DNA from: Sarcocystis neurona
Lineage: Eukaryota > Apicomplexa > Conoidasida > Eucoccidiorida > Sarcocystidae
Assembly (NCBI GenBank): GCA_000727475.1
Contig: KL647288.1
Coordinates: 4,989,292-5,053,291 of the forward strand
Direction of reading: 5' to 3'
DNA: 64,000 nucleotides
The notes beneath the pieces were generated by a model that saw nothing but the letters and a program-made list of their open reading frames with translations, had not been told where the DNA came from and did no database searches. This document shows, piece by piece, positions 10,662 through 23,000 of this stretch. Numbering within the stretch: the stretch's first letter is position 1; every line of letters begins with the position of its first letter. A program made the translations under genes and the position numbers.

Positions 10662-13600
10662 CGCACAGGCGCACACAATACGTCTGGCCGTATTACTTGA
10701 ACGTACCTCCATTGCCGTGTATAGATGTGACTTTTGTCTGGTTTATCAAAGGCTTGGTCAGGGAGTTATTTGAAGATTCCGCGGATGAAGTTATTTGAAC
10801 GCTCAATGATTTAACCAACGGGAGGCCAACACGGCCGTGCGCGGTCGCGTACAACTGTTTCTTTGAACCCGCATAGTGTAGGCGAGGTTGAGAAACGCGC
10901 TGCTCTTCTGGTACTGCGGGTTCTTATTTGATGTTGAATATACAGGTGCTGGCCTTCGTCTAAGTCTAGCAGAAGAAGGGTCGCACGCTTGTGGATACAA
11001 CGGCACTTTCTGTGAAAGTAGTGCACCGCTGGCAGGCGCTGTAGAGCGCACTAGCCTTCCTTAAGGGGAAGCGTCCAAACATTACTCGCTGTAGAGACAC
11101 GCTTGTACGTAAAAATTCGACGTAAGAATACACGGGCGGTTTTCCAGGCCGTTTTACCACTGGACGCCACAGCCTCTTTCGCACGGTTGCACTCAAGTAC
11201 GCCATGAGCTACACGCGCGTGTCTACACATATAGGTGGTCTTGCACCAATGCATTAGGGAAGCATACCTAGACTGCAACACAGTGCATGAGCGCGAAGAT
11301 ACTGCTGGTACTTGTTTAGTTACAAAAGAACCATATTTTGTCCAACTTTCACCACAGTCGTCCGCAGCAACTGTGTAAGAGTACACCAGAACACATGTGC
11401 CTCGATCCTTGATAATCTCGTACAAAGACACCTGCCTGCGTGCGTGCGCTGAGTACCTGTGAGCATACGTGTAGACACATCCAACGATATATGTGTATAT
11501 ACGTTCGTTTTCTATATATATATATGTATAGCAGAGGATCGCTTCTTCGTGGTGGTGGACGGCCGCCCATGTGTGTCCCGTGGTGTGCATGTAGTGACTT
11601 CCGCGCGACTGTGCACACACCTTTTCGCGTATGGTTACAGATGCCCTGACATGCCGGCAAGGAAGCCTGGTAAGCCACTCCTCGTAGGAACGTTTGGGTC
11701 GACTGAGACCCCAAACTCACGCTCACCGAAGTTTTGAGAACGGCACTGCTGATGTAAACGCATTCCGCAAGGGCTTTAATTGTGCGCGTCACCGTAGAAA
11801 GAACGCATTATGCATACTTTTTCAAGGGGTACAGATTCGCCTACGCTCGTAAAGTACAGGGGGCACGGTGTTGGTGGTTCGTAGCCACGTAGTAGGGCAG
11901 GTCGGGGCAGCCGGAGGCTACCACACATCGGCCGTGAATTCCACCTGTGTATGGGGCCGCCTCCGAGGGCGTAGACGTCCCTGTATAAGGACCGGTAAGT
12001 CCACAATGCATGGAACGCGCTTTTCTTAGGAGGCAGTCGGAGCGAAGGACTCGCTTCCGTCGATAATACGAAAGAAACCTGCGCTGCTTTCAATAATGAC
12101 AATGGTGCCCCTTAACGAGGCCATTTATTGTGTATAAATAGGCATCCGAATCATTTCCTGTATAGAGGGTGCAGATCGCACAGAGTGTACAGATAGTTAG
12201 AACAACAGATGAAATGCGGCAGAACGACCTCTTCGGAAGGAACAGTTATGCGTACTGCACCTTCCCTGTAGATGTACAATGTGGAAACACTGAAGGGTAG
12301 GTGTACGCGTGTGATTTGCGGCCCTGATGCAAACGGTCAACCGTGTTGGCACTCTTGTTAGTCCAACGTACAGAACCACACCAATCAGAACCTCACGAGG
12401 GTCTCTGAGCTGCTCACTTCCCAAGGACATCCTTTGCAATACGACACAGATCCGTTTTGTCGGGCCTTTAAGCAGACCCCCACAAGAGTTTTGCGTATCT
12501 GTACGCATCCCGGCGTGTTCAAAGGCGGTCATAGGCGCACAGAGAGATGCGTGCATTCAAAAGCTTACAGGAGTCGTGCAGATGTGTGCGTATTCCGGCT
12601 TGTTCAAAGGACGGTCACAAACGCATAGAGGCATGCACACATCTAAAAGCGTTGACTCACACGTGCACGTGCGTGCAGTTATACTGGCGTTGCGCACGTA
12701 GGAGGAACATGCACATCTCCAGCGCCGTTCGCTAATAGCCGCGCCCCCATAGGCGAAAATGTGAAGAGCGCACGCGTATGGATGAACACATCTGTACACA
12801 TCAGCTGGACGCCTTTGTGTAGGAGGCAGCCTTTTGGGATGCTTTTACGGTGATACCATCACACACGACTTTGGCCTTACGGTAAATAAACAGTAGAACA
12901 AGAGTAGATGAAGGACGAGAGACGCACGGAACTGGAATCAATATGACCGATGATTATTTGTGTGTTCACCGCTATCCGCGTGTAAAAATGTGACTCTTCT
13001 CTCCGATGTAGCTTACCTTAGAATTCCTCAAAACCACGTTGCGATGGGCACTGACAGTTTGAGACCGTGGGGTTTGCCGCCTTTACAGAGGGGTTTGTGA
13101 ACGCAATAAAGGTCAGCGGTCATATCGATTTAGATGCGTACGTTACACAAGAATGCCCTTGCGGTACAATCTCTAAAGCAGTCCACGTAAAATCTACCCA
13201 TTTAGGCGTACACACGTAAAGATTTCCTACTCTTACAGCCGCACTAGCTCGATAGCGAACAGCACAGCATAAAAACAGGACAGAGACCCACTGCATTTGC
13301 AGACGGAACTGCAAAGTCGTACGGGTGTATATTCACGGAGAGCTGCAACAGTGGTGGGCGGGCGTCGACACACTCCACCAATGGGAGTCCTGGCTTCACG
13401 GAAGAAAAGCTAGCTGTGACGTCCCTTCCACACGTTTTCAGAACCTCTGACATTGGACACTTCATTTCACCTTGCGAAATTCTTCGTACTGAACGTCTGC
13501 TTCACTTACTGAAAAGGACACGACTGGCGACGCCTCCCTCCGCGCTAAGGTACGCGTACGTGAAGGAGAGCTCAGATATACGTTGGCGCGCTTGTTTGTG

Positions 13601-13798
13601 CGTGTGGATAAGTGGAAGAAGGCATGTACGTATATGTTAGAGGTATGTGAAAAGCTGCTTGTCTGTAAGCGTGCACGCGCGTGTGTGCATGTGGGTGCTA
13701 GGCGTCGGCAGATCTGCAGCGTATGTCTATTGGGCCAAACGCTGCAACATTGCGTCCTCCAGGAGGTTGCGGAAGTCGTCTGATGCTCCGTCAGAGCA
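10662..13798. other. Gene-poor stretch
   Basis: No open frame here has convincing coding composition together with splice signals. It contains an AT-rich purine-pyrimidine alternating tract (11487-11530, TATATATATATATG), a possible donor after 11670, and an 85-bp imperfect duplication near 12.5 kb. Everything else looks like ordinary intergenic or intronic sequence. Confidence 0.4.
12505..12660. repeat. Imperfect 85-bp direct duplication
   Basis: TTCAAAGG recurs at 12518 and 12603 inside similar flanks: CCCGGCGTGTTC against TTCCGGCTTGTTC before it, and GGTCATAGGCGCACAGAG against GGTCACAAACGCATAGAG after it. Two copies, diverged by substitutions and small gaps. Confidence 0.7.
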
Positions 13799-14071
13799 TC
13801 ACTGTAAACACACGTACGCGGGTGTATTCAAAGCGAGTCGCAGAAGAAATACGTACTTGCTGGAGTCGGGGTGTACGATTGGTAGTCTATCCTTGCGTCC
13901 GCACAGCAATAGAGGATTCTTTAGTACATCAGGCACAGCTGAGCCTTTACGTACAAATTCAGGAAAATGCAGGACCTCGTTACTGATGCTGCTTACGTCA
14001 GCGTCCACTGGAGGTGTTGCTTTACGTCTATGCATCTCATCCGTCTGAAGTCGTACCGTCAAGGATCGCAA
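13799..14071 (-). CDS. Possible minus-strand exon, unknown gene
   Basis: The minus strand reads a 90-residue frame of balanced composition, for example ATPPVDADVSSISNEVLHF, PEFVRKGSAVPDVLKNPLLL and RKDRLPIVHPDSSKY. On that strand a possible acceptor (GACTTCAG) lies near its start and a GTACGTG donor near its end. The plus strand is also open here (13723-13986), so strand assignment is tentative. No family recognised. Confidence 0.3.
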   Translation of the reverse strand: MRSLTVRLQTDEMHRRKATPPVDADVSSISNEVLHFPEFVRKGSAVPDVLKNPLLLCGRKDRLPIVHPDSSKYVFLLRLALNTPAYVCLQ

Positions 14072-14469
14072 CAGCAGTTCTCGTCATGGAGCGAATACGT
14101 GTAAATCGCTTTCGCTGAAGCTCAGCCCTTGTTTAAAAATTGAGTTCACGTACACGGAAACGTACAATTACTGTATGGGTACAAGCCTCTACACTATGTG
14201 ACCCCTAAGTTCGTTGTACACTCACGGCCTTTTCAATGCACCTGCAAAAAAGTGTATACTAACTACTGCATGACGGGCTTGGCGGCCTTAGTAGGACAAA
14301 CATCGGGTGCCTCAACTCAACATGTCTTCCCGTGGAGCTGGGTCATTTATTGTCGACCATGCCGGGTTGTGCTTTATAGGCATGTATACGTTTGTGCACG
14401 ACGTTTTCGGTGGCCATGAATGACTGTGCTAATGTGCGTCCGGAGGGCTGTTGTACACTAAAGCATCTG

Positions 14470-14805
14470 AAGAGTCTGAGTTCAATGACGGATCGCGACT
14501 ACAAGCGCCGCTGCAAACGCACCTGGACACAAACGCCCGAAGCATCTTCTCAAACGCTGTATCCATTGTAGAGAAAAAATGCGTTCTGAGGAAAAGTAGA
14601 ACCTGTGTACGATCACCCCTGCTTCTAGGGCATGTGGAGAGGCTGAGATCAATGAGGGTTTGCGTGGCACGCGCTTCTGCAATTTTGTACATGGGCACGA
14701 ATGCCCGAAGCATCTTCTCAAACGTAGTACCTGTTTTAGGAAAAAAGGAACGTTCCGAGGCCAAGTACCACCTGTGTACAGTCCCCGCTGTACTCTCGGA
14801 TGGAT
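14470..14805. repeat. 168-bp tandem duplication (56 codons)
   Basis: Two copies 168 bases apart: GCCCGAAGCATCTTCTCAAA at 14535 and 14703, with matching flanks (CTGAGTTCAATGACGG against CTGAGATCAATGAGGG). Because 168 is divisible by three, both strands keep long open frames. The minus frame (14429-14764) repeats FEKMLRAFV every 56 residues; the plus frame repeats ARSIFSN. Which strand, if any, is coding is not clear. Confidence 0.85.
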
Positions 14806-15395
14806 AGGATCGCGACTCACTAGTGGCTCCCTGCGTGTGTAATGCGTGACAACACAGTGAACCTAGGTAGCTTCAGCCTCACGGGGTTGATCTGCCGTTG
14901 TCCCCCATCAAGCGGCAGTACGCACGCCTTCCCTCTTTAGGCAACAATTTACATTCGGACGGTGACCTTGTTGGGATGTCGCGTACACGCGTTGACGTGT
15001 CGAAACTGTGGTAACAAGGTGTCCCTCACGCATGGGTATACTTCTCTGTTCACGGCAGTGTAGTGTTCGTTTTCATTTTGTACAACCCATACACTGCCAC
15101 GTACCTGTCAGTATTTTTTTTATCGTAAGTGACTCGATTTTTTTTCCCCACACGCAACGCGTGCGCCGACGCCGCTGACGTACACGTTTGATTGCGCGCG
15201 CGTGCCGTTACAGAGGAGCATCAAAAACGCTGTCCGCCGCCGCCACACATTTACGTGCGCGTGATTCAAATATGACAGAAGTGGCCGTAATCTTTCTACG
15301 GGGCACCACTCCTATTTTACGCGTAGGTGAAGAAAAGCCGGCACGCTTCCAACGTTCGACGAATCGAGCAATCCAAAGTTTCCTTCCTTCCTTGG

Positions 15396-15790
15396 TTAAC
15401 GGACTACGAAACAGCTGTTACCTGCACCATGTGCTTTTCATGTGAATGCGCCAACCGCGAGCGTAATGAGCAATTCACTGTTCTTATGTTCCTTCCACTG
15501 TTGACGGACTACGAAACATCTGTTACCTGCACCGTGTGCTTTTCGTGTGACTGCGCCAACTGCGAGCGTACTTAGCAATTCAGTGCCCCCATGTTCCTTC
15601 CTCTGTTGACGGACTACGAAACATCTGTGACCTGCACCGTGTGCTTTTCGTGTGACTGCGCCAACTGCGAGCGTAAGGAGCATTTCAACGCTCCCTTGCT
15701 CCTTCCTTTGTTAACATACTACGGAACACCTGTTTTTTCCATCGTCTGCCTTTCGTGTGACTGCGCCAACTGCGAGCATAGTCGTCCTGT
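15396..15790. repeat. Four-copy 105-bp tandem repeat, Cys-rich in one frame
   Basis: Units start at 15396, 15501, 15606 and 15711, each opening with TTRACGGACTACGAAAC or a close variant and sharing GTGCTTTTCGTGTGACTGCG. The period is 35 codons, so frames persist. The plus frame encodes repeats with TCTVCFSCDCANCER, five or more Cys per unit, interrupted by an in-frame TAG in the second unit. Units 1 to 3 carry GCGAGCGTAMKK, where unit 3 (GCGAGC|GTAAGG) matches a splice donor. The minus frame is also open (15438-15683). Fourth copy is the most diverged. Confidence 0.9.
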
Positions 15791-16407
15791 TCCTGTCAAC
15801 ACGATTTGGAACTACCGATATATGGTGCCAAAAAGAGTTCTAACCAGCATGCGCCTGCGTGGAGTGGAAGCGCTCTGCGTTAGTGTCTCAGCAGGTGCAC
15901 AAATTTGGCGACGAAGCTGGCCACCGGGGGCAGTAATATCGTTGGCGTGAGCTGTTAGTTCATCACTGCGCCATGTCGCTTGTCATTCCACACAGGACCT
16001 GTACACGTAGTGCATGTATATGTGGTCGTCTGCAGTTGCTGTTGCTCTGCGTGCACATCCGCACAACGCTAGTTGCCGTCTGCACTAGCCTACAGGAACA
16101 GAACCCAGGCAAATGCCCTCCTTCCAGAGGCTCTTTCGTCTTCCTGACTTGTCAGCCACAGTATTCTAGTGTTTTTGCGGTTGCGTATTGATCCAGCAGA
16201 CCGCGGTCTGTGCCACAAGTGCTGCTGCTGTTCGGTAGAATAGCCTGCGCCTTGCTTAGTGAGCGTTTTGTTCTGTTACGCCTGCAGTACTGTAGCGTCT
16301 GTCTGCGCTCCAGAATCGTAGCTGGGCCTGATCGCCAGCGGATTTGCTTGTGCATTTCACCTTTTTCCTCCCAATCGCACAAGGCAGTTGGAGCGTATTG
16401 GTACGAG

Positions 16408-18523
16408 ATGTTGCGCCGGCTTTCTTGCATCTGCTTGTTCGTTTCCACGGGATATATCGTGCTGGCAGCTTATGGAGGACGGAGAGCCGTGGCGGTGAAG
16501 GTCGGCTTTGGAAGCAGCCAACCGAGCTCAAGTAAGCAATAAGAAGTACTGCGATTACCGCCCACCCAATCGCTGCTCTATAAGAAGAGTTTTTCAAAGA
16601 AACACGCGACACGCTTTAGTTCACGAGTGGAATCTGCGTAAGAAAACGTTTCACTACATCTGCTCTGCGTAATCATTGTAGTGTTTCTTTTAAGTTACAG
16701 ATTACCATGCAGTTCCACACCCCTAAAGTGCGCGTAAGGCATCATACCATCCCCACATACACAAGTGTACGTCGGGGGGTGCGCAGAGAACAGTGCCCGT
16801 GTGCAGTGGGGAAGGAGCACAGCAGGGACGTCCCTTAGGCGTGGTCCATCCCAGTTCCACCCCAAAATTCGTCCTCGGGCTCGAAGGTGACGTAAACCGT
16901 GTGCTGCCTTGAGCCCACACTGAATGCAAGCGACAAATGCGAATACACGTCACTTCGGATAACAACTGCTGGAAGAGCTGCGCTTTTGCAGCAGCGAAGC
17001 TTTAGGTACTAGACATGTCTGCGGAGTTGCTGCTTGTAGGGGACACTGCAGTGCAGATCGTTGTACTCTGCAACACAGTGTCGCAACGCATGAACTTACA
17101 ATGCGATGAGTGGGACACTTCACCTCTACGCCAGTGCTGCCTGCACCATTACCTCACCCTTGCCCCTGCTGAAGCATATGTGCTGGCGCTCTGTTGCCTG
17201 CTGTTGCTGACCTTATGGTGGCTCATAGTGCCATCGGATTTTCGCGCAGTCGTGCCTCGGGTATCTGTGTGACTGGCTGATGGCCGCTACTCCTGCTAAG
17301 CATTTGCTGTGCTGCCACTGGGCGTTTTATGTTACTGTTTTCCTCCAGCGCCGCCGAAGAAGACTCTTCTCACGGGTAGGTGTTTGAGAGACTATATCCG
17401 CCCGGCCTTTTTATCCACCCAATGCATGAAACTCCGCGAACATCGGTGTGATCCAAATAACAAGTGAGGGAGTGTGCGTGTGAAGACTTGACAGCATACG
17501 AATACATAGAGGCCTGAAACTGCACCGACAAGGCCACGGAGACGCAGGGTTCCTACAAGGAACTGTCACATGAACCGTTGCTACGTTTAACGCGTAGCAT
17601 CTGTCCGTAGCTTGTTCTTGTCAACAGCCCTAGTATAACAGACTTTCCTCCATAAGTTCTGCATGCAAACGTATTTGTATGAACGCAAACGTATATTTTT
17701 GCACCTCTGTGCATTTGGCGAAGCACTGATAATGACGATCGCCCACTTTCGCAAACCTCCGGCAGGTGTCTGTTCCTGCGTTCCTCGTAACTGTCCTTGT
17801 ACTCCCAGTGAAGAGCAGCGTTCTCGTCCGAATTCATGCAGGGTCCTGTTTCCGACCTTCGCCTACTACCCACAGAGGCCTGCTGACGTGCTGCTTTCAG
17901 TGTAGAGAACACTTACGGGTTCCACAGTGCAGCCGCGGTCGAACGCGGGTACCTTATTGGTTACGTTCGACAAGCATGAACGCATCGCCAGCTCGTCGCG
18001 TGCACGCTGTCCTCATATTTTAGCGTGAGATGGGGAGTTTGGCACCACAGGGTTTGTGCCAGGAAAGGACCAGAGCAGTATGCTGAATAGTCATGTATGT
18101 TTTCTGTCTCGTTCAGCGGCGCCTCTCAGGAAGATGGTAGATCCTAAGCAGATGGTTGAAATGGAGCGACACGCGACAGGTTCGAGCTTCGAACCAGAGT
18201 ATCAAGCCGCTCGCGCCGACCCAAGTAAGCAAGCTGATGCTGGTGGCAGAGACAAAGTGGCAGGTGCAGGAAGAGAATCATCGCCAGTAAGTTGAGTACA
18301 GCGACAAAATGCAAGTGGGAGTACTTTAGCAGTAGAACGTTCAACCTCAGCAATAGGTATGCAAGGGGTAAGCAATAGGACCCCGGGCAGCAGCAACGAC
18401 AGCATCAGCGTGCAGAGTGACAATTGCAATTGCACGCAACGCGGAAGTGAAGAGAGTGGCAGCAGCAGTAGCAGCACAGTTGAGACTGAAATGGACAGGC
18501 TGCTACTGCGGTACGCACCAGCA
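16408..18523 (+). CDS. Secreted or surface protein, at least three exons
   Basis: Exon 16408-16531 starts with a clear signal peptide (MLRRLSCICLFVSTGYIVLA) and ends at a strong A|GTAAGC donor. It joins in phase 1 to 18117-18286 (acceptor CTCGTTCAG), which reads RKMVDPKQMVEMERHATGSS and ends at CCA|GTAAGT. That joins in phase 0 to 18416-18523 (acceptor GTGCAG), with SDNCNCTQRGSEESG, a Ser run and TVETEMDRLLLRYAPA, ending at GCA|GTAAGA. The final exon is not resolved; a coding-like piece with LDNCKQLQMLQPLDR lies at 18660-18780. The mature part is charged and Ser-rich, with no domain I can name. Entry to the secretory pathway is inferred from the N terminus. An internal donor at 18223 could give a shorter second exon. 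Confidence 0.5.
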
Positions 18524-18850
18524 GTAAGAAAAAGAGCTAGTGCACCACACACAGCGCGAAAACAAGCGACGGCTCAATAGAAGGTATAAGAAGCCGGCTT
18601 GCACAAAATGGAGCTTCACCACTAGCTGTAAGAATGATATAGCTTCGTAACTGTATCAGCTGCGTCAGCATCACCTGCGCTCGACAATTGCAAGCAGTTG
18701 CAGATGCTGCAGCCATTGGATAGAGGAAAGCAGCAGGCTCCCCGGGAAGAAGGCTGTGTCAGGATTTGGTCGATATAGCACTGGCACTCAGAAGACCATA
18801 TCACGAAGAATGCTATATCCGGAGTTAGCCGGTGTACCATTCGTACTCTG

Positions 18851-19027
18851 AAAAACTCGCCGTGTTTCGCTGTAAGATATTGCGAAAAGACGTCTTGGTA
18901 CGATTCAGCGGTGCAATTGAATGCGGTAGTCCTATCAAAAACTCGCCGTGTTTCGCTGTACGTTAAGATATTGCGAAAAGACGTCTTGGTACGATTCAGC
19001 GGTGCAATTGAATGCGGTAGTCCTATC
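18851..19027. repeat. Near-identical tandem duplication, 86 and 91 bp
   Basis: Unit 1 is 18851-18936 and unit 2 is 18937-19027, both starting AAAAACTCGCCGTG and ending GTCCTATC. They differ only by a 5-base insertion in unit 2 after CGCTGT. This is one of the most recent duplications in the window. It is not in any open frame I would call coding. Confidence 0.95.
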
Positions 19028-22000
19028 CTACGCGAAAGGCTGCCTCGGTGCCTTCAGTCGCCCGTTTAGCTGCCTATCGTGCTGAACGTGTACGGGCTTT
19101 TGCTTACCTGTATTTCCTTCGTGTCTACGCATGTGTCTTCGTCGTACGTGGGCTGCCACCGTCTCGTGATGCTTGTTAAATCAACCGCACTGCACGCATT
19201 GTTGAGCGTTGACTTGGTGTACAAGACTACTCTGCGCTACTCGCTATACCGTGTCGAACTCGTTGTATATAGAGGATTCTGCGTCTTCATATACAACTGT
19301 GTTTCTCCTTAAGGTGCTTTAATTTCCCCGCATAAGTGCGTCCAAGAAAGTTGCTGTTCTTCATGTTCTCCACGCACTGTGCAAAGGGGCACTGGTATAC
19401 AGCCAGCTTCGCTGCTGGATCAGCGGACAACACATCTCGCCGCTGCGCAGCCCTACTGTCGGTGTTCCAACGAGGGGCAAATGAATGGGCGGCACTTTTA
19501 AAGTCCCGATTGCCTGTTGCGCTTTAATTTTCTCCGTTGGTCTGCACAGCGTAAAATTCCAGTTAGGACTCAGTCCCTTCACTAGCATCATAGACACTGG
19601 AATTGAACGAAGATCCTTGTATGCATTCCTTGTGCGTATATACAACGAACGCATGCGCTTTTGTGCTACATATCGCCCAACTCCTCTGCATGTGCTGTCT
19701 TTTCCCTCTGGTATGCTTTCACGCACCTAGCGCACGAGGTTTCCATTACTGCGCCCACAGCTTCCAAAAGCGACACCGGTGTTTCCGGTCGAAGTCCCAC
19801 CGCCGCCGGAGGTCAAGCTGTCTGATCACGGACTGCAAAGAGCCCATCTGTAATTCCAGTAGAAGAATTAAGACAAGGAAGTGAAGGGACGAAGTACTGT
19901 GTAGCAAGTCGCGAAGCAGACTGACAGAAAGACAGGGGAGCCACAGCCCTGCGTGAAGAAGGTCCTCTAAACAGATTGAGAAAACATCAGGGAAGGAGAT
20001 GCATCGACACCGTGCCGCAACCACGAACACCGCTAGAGCTAACAAGGCAGAAAATTAGACAGAACTCACAAAAAAAACATAGGGAGACCATCTGGATAGG
20101 AACAATGCGTCTCTGACGTGCACAAATCCACACGGCCGTGTTACGATCAACAACGAGGTGCCCCTGGCCGTGATGCACCGGTGTCTTCTACAGGTGCAGC
20201 ACCTGCTGTAATACTTGTCGCCTGCTTGTGTAAAGTGTTTAGATTTCGTTGAAGTGCTGTGCGGATCACTTCACTCACCCGCACATATCCTCACGTAAAC
20301 GTAAGATATCTCCCATGCCGTCTTGTCAGTAGGAGGGGTGGGGAAACGAGTAAAAATTCCGGAAAGCTGGTGCTCCAATGTCACATAGTTTACATCCAAA
20401 TACTATGTGCAGTGGAGGGACACTGCAGGTGTTGTCACGCTGGAACCATTTGAACCGGCTGCTTTTCGAAGAAGACAGGCCTTTCCTTCTCGTGCGTCAG
20501 CGAGATTTCCTTCTCAAGCGTCACCGAAATTTGCTTCTCGTGTGTCGTCGAAATTCAGTCAACCCTGCCTTGATGGGGAGCTCTAGGTCAACGCATGTTT
20601 GACCGGTTGTGGTATAATCGTCCCTTGAGTACTGCTGATTGAGCGCGCGGCTCATTTGGAATCCCGTGAGTATAAAAATTATGTGCTCGCTGTAAGTGGC
20701 TACGGCAGCGCAAATGCTGCCACATACACTGAGAACGCTCATTCGCAGAGTGCAACCCTAACGGGTGATTTTCGCTAGAAAAATGGGCCCGCAACAACCC
20801 TTGTTTTGGACGGCAGAACATGCCGCTACGAAGTTCCACCTCGTTACTGTACCACACAGTCTCGTTCGACGTAAGTGCTTCCAATTTCTATGTCATGCCT
20901 GCACACCAACAAGCATCACGTCAAGATTGTTGAACAAGAAGTTCCCAAAGAAATGGCTGCAGTAGCCGTCTGGCTAAGATGCCGCAAACGTTAAGAAGAG
21001 GCTCACATCACAGGGCTCGTACAAATCAAAAAGCCACGACCATCCCCAATAGCTACCCCCGCGGTACTCTCTCGATGCTGTAAGTGTAGGCGGAAGGTGC
21101 TGGAAAAGAGGTCGCTCTGCGACTGCGAAGCGTGAAGTGACCTCATCTCACAGAAGCCGGTGTACTGACTGCATTGTGGTGGTGTAAAGCCACATTGTAA
21201 ACCAAGCGAGGGCACCTAGGAGGGATTATCTTCAGCAGGTACCAGCTGCCTAGCAAGCAGTTGTGTACTGTTCTAGAGCCGCCTGAGAGAAGCAGTGGCA
21301 AGCAGCCACATGCATTTAGGGACGCTGAATCGGGAGTGACGGTCAGTTTACACCTCATAGTGGCTCACCAACAACGGCCGGATTTCTATACGTAAAGCTG
21401 TGCCAATATTTGCAAGAACGTGACCGAAGCGGGGCCAGACTATCACGCTAACGCTCACACCAAGGCGAGCAAAAGGAGGTCCTTCCATTCAAGTGTGCGC
21501 GAAGATGACGTATGTGAAGAAACATGGATATATACTTGTTCGTATACTACATTGTTGCTTGCTACGGGCACCGACATGAATATTGAGGTTTATCTTTACG
21601 CTTGGGCGATACGTCTCTGCGTGCTACACATCCATATGCAGCCGGCAATCAATGGTCACCTGGAAGTGCACCCGTAGCCACGCAGAAGGGCGTGTGTTGC
21701 CTCACAAGTCCATAATGCACATATCTCTACTTTCAAGCCTTCGTACCCACAAGCGGAAACAACCCGTTGGCACGGAGTTACAAGAGAAATCAAAACACAC
21801 GCATGCCCAAGACCAGGACGGACACGGACATTACTAGTGTAGCCGTGCGACGCGAGGGTAGCTCTTCAAGCGATGCGGTAGCTACGGGAAATTGCGTCGG
21901 ATAAATCCAGGCAATTGCACGTGAAATCGTGTGTACACACAGCCTTGAACTGCTGATACGCACGTCCGTCCATAGACGTCTACGTCGCTTCAAAGCTAAA

Positions 22001-22500
22001 CTTAGCATTTGTGGAGCATGCTGTAGCTCTCTAGAAAAAATGTTACTCCGAAGTATTTCTTTTTTCGAATTTCCGAGATAATCTTTCTTAGTTCCCCATG
22101 CAGCGGCATCCGTGCCATGCCAGTCATTTCCAGCGAGCTACTGGTATGCAGTGCTCTCCAACATACAACAACAAATTCCATACTCTCGTTACATGGGTTG
22201 TGCACTTCACTGTCATCGCACTCGCCTCCCCGAACCCTACGACACGTGGTCGCGAGGGCAAGACACCGTGTGGAATGGAGCACGCGGCGCTGCTGTTCCT
22301 GCCAGCTGGCTCGAGTGGGGATACGTGTCGTAGCCCGCTCATTTGCCTTCCTGCCTCGAGACCTGGACCTCAAACACGCGAAGACTACTGTACTATCAAG
22401 GGTGATCGCTGCGCGTTGTGGGCTCTACGTACTTCAAGGCACACTTTCCATTGTGTACGTTCGTACGCACAGCTCCTCTGCTTCGGGTGTTTCAGCGGGT
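19028..22500. other. No supported gene; scattered short frames
   Basis: A short Pro-rich plus-strand piece at 19758-19850 (VFPVEVPPPPEVKLSD) looks exon-like but has no partner. A piece at 20765-20965 and others are weak. I see no RNA gene, transposase or repeat array here. Confidence 0.35.
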
Positions 22501-23000
22501 GTCCGGACGCGTGAACCACTCGTGTGAACCTCAGCGAAAGAGTAGCTGCCTGATGACTCTGCGCGTGCTGCAGACTGTCGTGGAGGAGGAGTCCGATAGT
22601 ATGCCTGGGAGACGCGTTCCTGCGCCATTGCCTACAGGTGAGCGCCCCTTCAACAGCTGCACTATGTGCGTACGTAACATGCTGTTTACAACTGAAGAGT
22701 CCCACCCCACGGCCAGGTGGTGCGCCAACACCACAGGTAAGTTGGAGCAGCAGCGTGACCAGTATACGCACGGATCGCTTCAGCGAAGCCAGCGTACCCG
22801 CAGCTGTTCAGACGCAGCTTACCTTGCAAGCTTGCCAGGTACGCAGACTCGTACACGTTTGCCGCGAAGCTGTTAGTGGTGCCAGCATGCGAACATTTCG
22901 TGCGGCAGCCATGGTGATGAGTCAGTCACTACGGTCATAGCTGCGGCAGGCTCACCACCAGTGGAGGCAGCACGGTAGTCATTTCGTGTAAGATATGGAT
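22501..23000 (+). CDS. Exon-like pieces with strong donors, unknown gene
   Basis: A plus-strand piece from about 22495 (after TGTTTCAG) to 22639 contains SCLMTLRVLQTVVEEESDSM and ends at ACAG|GTGAGC. A second piece ending 22737 at CACAG|GTAAGT is open in two frames, one Pro-rich (SPTPRPGGAPTPQ). A third follows CTTCAG near 22785 and ends at GCCAG|GTACGC. The repeated good donors argue for a real spliced gene, but two frames remain possible and neither start nor end could be fixed. It lies just upstream of RPL8. Confidence 0.35.

Noticed and set aside
15396..15790. CRISPR-like array
   Set aside because: Units are contiguous 105-bp tandem copies without spacers, in a eukaryotic genome.
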